This document shows positions 6,615-7,577 of a DNA stretch of 7,577 bases, piece after piece. Source of the stretch: Candidatus Kaiserbacteria bacterium (GTDB lineage: Bacteria > Patescibacteriota > Minisyncoccia > Phycocordibacterales > Phycocordibacteraceae); NCBI GenBank assembly GCA_003229135.1, contig QIHV01000060.1, positions 1-7,577 of the forward strand. Direction: 5' to 3'. Numbering within the stretch: position 1 is the stretch's first letter; each line of letters begins with the position of its first letter. A program made the translations under genes and the position numbers. The notes below the pieces were generated by a model. It saw nothing but the letters and a program-made list of their open reading frames with translations. It searched no databases and was not told the DNA's origin.

Positions 6615-6630
6615 TACTGTTTTTACAGTA
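6615..6630 (+). repeat. Short inverted repeat just after the rpmG terminator
   Basis: TACTGT (6615-6620), loop TTTT, ACAGTA (6625-6630) form a perfect 6-bp hairpin or a 16-bp operator-like dyad. It starts 6 nt after the terminator T-run and ends 6 nt before a TTGACA box (6637-6642). It could be a second weak stem for termination or an operator for the gap promoter; neither is shown. Confidence 0.35.
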
Positions 6631-6636
6631 TAGAAA

Positions 6637-6689
6637 TTGACACTTGTCGTTATGCACAGTTAATTGAAGATGTAAGAGCGTGATACACT
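6637..6689 (+). promoter_or_regulatory. Probable promoter region for gap
   Basis: This 162-nt gap after the terminator must hold the gap promoter. A perfect -35 consensus TTGACA lies at 6637-6642, but the hexamer 17 nt on is only TTAATT (6660-6665, 3 of 6). A second candidate is the extended -10 TGATACACT (6681-6689), whose hexamer TACACT (6684-6689) matches 4 of 6 but lacks a well-spaced -35. I cannot decide which is used. Start points of both lie well upstream of the gap ATG, leaving a leader of about 45-70 nt. Confidence 0.35.
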
Positions 6690-6694
6690 ATTTG

Positions 6695-6711
6695 TATGAG
6701 CGCTACTCATA
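6695..6711 (+). repeat. Hairpin/dyad in the gap leader
   Basis: TATGAG (6695-6700), loop CGCTA, CTCATA (6706-6711) form a perfect 6-bp inverted repeat 29 nt upstream of the gap ATG. It overlaps a 9-codon open frame (ATG 6696 to TAA 6723-6725). It may be an operator or leader hairpin, or chance in AT-rich DNA. Confidence 0.3.
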
Positions 6712-6740
6712 TCAATTGTCTGTAATTATCTTAATATATT

Positions 6741-7577
6741 ATGAAAACTACTCGTGTCGCTATTAATGGTTCGTATTGGTCGAGCATTTGTTCGTCGCTC
6801 ATGGAATCGTCCAGAGATAGAGCTCGTTGCTATCAATGATCTCGGTTCTTTGGAAAACCTTGCTTACTTACTGGAACATGACACAGTGTACGGGCACGCA
6901 CCGTTTCCAGTGGAGCTCAAAGAAGGAAAACTTTTCATTAATAATAAGGAGATACAATTTCTTTCAGAAAAAGACCCTTCACAATTGCCTTGGAAAGACT
7001 TGGCTATTGATGTTGTCGTCGAGTCCACAGGCTTCTTTACCGATTATGATAAAGCAAACGCACATATTACGGCGGGTGCACGCCGTGTAGTTATTTCAGC
7101 ACCAGCAAAAGATATAGATACGAATGTTGGTGGTGCCACCATATTGATGGGGGTAAATACTCAAGAGCTCCAGAATCACGCCATTTCTTCCAACGGCTCT
7201 TGTACTACCAATGCATCAAGTCCACTCATTGCCATACTTGATGAAGCAATTGGTATCGATTTGGCACTCTTAAACACTACTCACGCCTACACTGCTACTC
7301 AATCAGTAGTCGATGGTCCAGTGAAAGGAAGTGACTTGCGCAAAGGACGTGCTGCAGCACAGAATATAGTTCCCACCTCCACAGGTGCCGCTATTGCTGT
7401 GACAAAAGCTTACCCAAACTTGGTGGGGCGTTTTGATGGTATTGCACTGCGTGTTCCAGTTATTGCTGGTTCCATTGCGGACATCACTTTCATTGCAAAG
7501 AAAGAAACAAGTACTGAAGAGGTCAATGCTGCACTCACCGCTGCCGCAAAAACAGACCGTTGGCAAGGGCTTTTCGT
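6741..7577 (+). CDS. gap: Glyceraldehyde-3-phosphate dehydrogenase, frameshifted near the N-terminus, 3' end outside window
   Basis: The enzyme oxidises glyceraldehyde-3-phosphate with NAD and phosphate to 1,3-bisphosphoglycerate in glycolysis. The ATG at 6741 gives MKTTRVAING, the family's first strand, then the frame breaks. From 6772 the family sequence resumes in the +1 frame (RIGRAFVRR...) and stays open to the window end. Restoring 5 nt (TTCGG) after GGT at 6768-6770 rebuilds the usual NGFGRIGRAF NAD loop, so a 5-nt deletion is the simplest reading. The rest is intact: VAINDL with the Asp typical of NAD-specific enzymes, STGFF, the catalytic Cys in SNGSCTTN (codon 7201-7203), the catalytic His in TTHAYTATQ (codon 7282-7284, the normal 27 residues later) and RVPVIAGS. 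About 55-60 C-terminal residues are outside. The second Cys of the usual CTTNC is Ala. An in-frame ATG at 6766 would lack the first strand and the glycine loop, so it is an unlikely true start. A sequencing or assembly error is as likely as a real lesion. Confidence 0.9.

Noticed and set aside
6741..6784. Programmed ribosomal frameshifting in gap
   Set aside because: A +1 shift at the junction would give NGRIGR and still lose the second glycine of the NAD-binding loop; no slippery heptamer or downstream pseudoknot is evident.
6827..7090. An 87-codon plus-strand frame overlapping gap
   Set aside because: It is out of frame with a clear GAPDH coding sequence that covers the same bases.
1..7577. 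CRISPR array, insertion sequence, phage or defence/toxin-antitoxin module
   Set aside because: No regularly spaced repeats, terminal inverted repeats, transposase or integrase motifs, or known defence domains were found; nearly all bases are covered by housekeeping genes.

Overview
The window looks like a piece of a bacterial chromosome from the Candidate Phyla Radiation (Patescibacteria), most likely a Parcubacteria-type lineage. The clues are the moderately AT-rich, very tightly packed genes, the near absence of Shine-Dalgarno sequences, tRNA genes without an encoded CCA end, and the short membrane-anchored protein next to a Clp ATPase, a kind of protein I associate with Parcubacteria. This placement is an inference from style and protein resemblance; the window holds no rRNA or marker tree.

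Layout, all on the + strand: (1) 1-912, the 3' part of a membrane sensor histidine kinase, followed by a single-domain CheY-like response regulator (937-1314), together a two-component pair. (2) 1364-1620, tRNA-Lys(CUU) and tRNA-Leu(UAG), separated by about 100 nt that hold a 14-bp perfect palindrome. (3) 1638-2816, a NifS/IscS-type cysteine desulfurase starting 18 nt after tRNA-Leu. (4) 2874-6364, a two-gene unit: a membrane-anchored, trypsin-like-fold protein that has apparently lost its catalytic triad, then 5 nt later a full-length double-AAA+ Clp ATPase of ClpB architecture that also carries a ClpP-binding-type IGF loop. (5) 6423-6578, ribosomal protein L33 (rpmG), closed by a strong intrinsic terminator. 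(6) 6741 to the window end, glyceraldehyde-3-phosphate dehydrogenase, truncated by the window and broken near its N-terminus by what looks like a 5-nt deletion.

Functionally this is mostly housekeeping: signal transduction, translation (two tRNAs, L33), sulfur transfer probably for tRNA thiolation or Fe-S work, protein quality control and glycolysis. I see no CRISPR array, transposon, phage gene, toxin-antitoxin module or other defence system. The points most worth a second look are the ClpB/ClpC hybrid character of the ATPase, its pseudoprotease neighbour, the GAPDH frameshift, and the recurring -10-like hexamers 6-7 nt before start codons, which suggest leaderless transcription.
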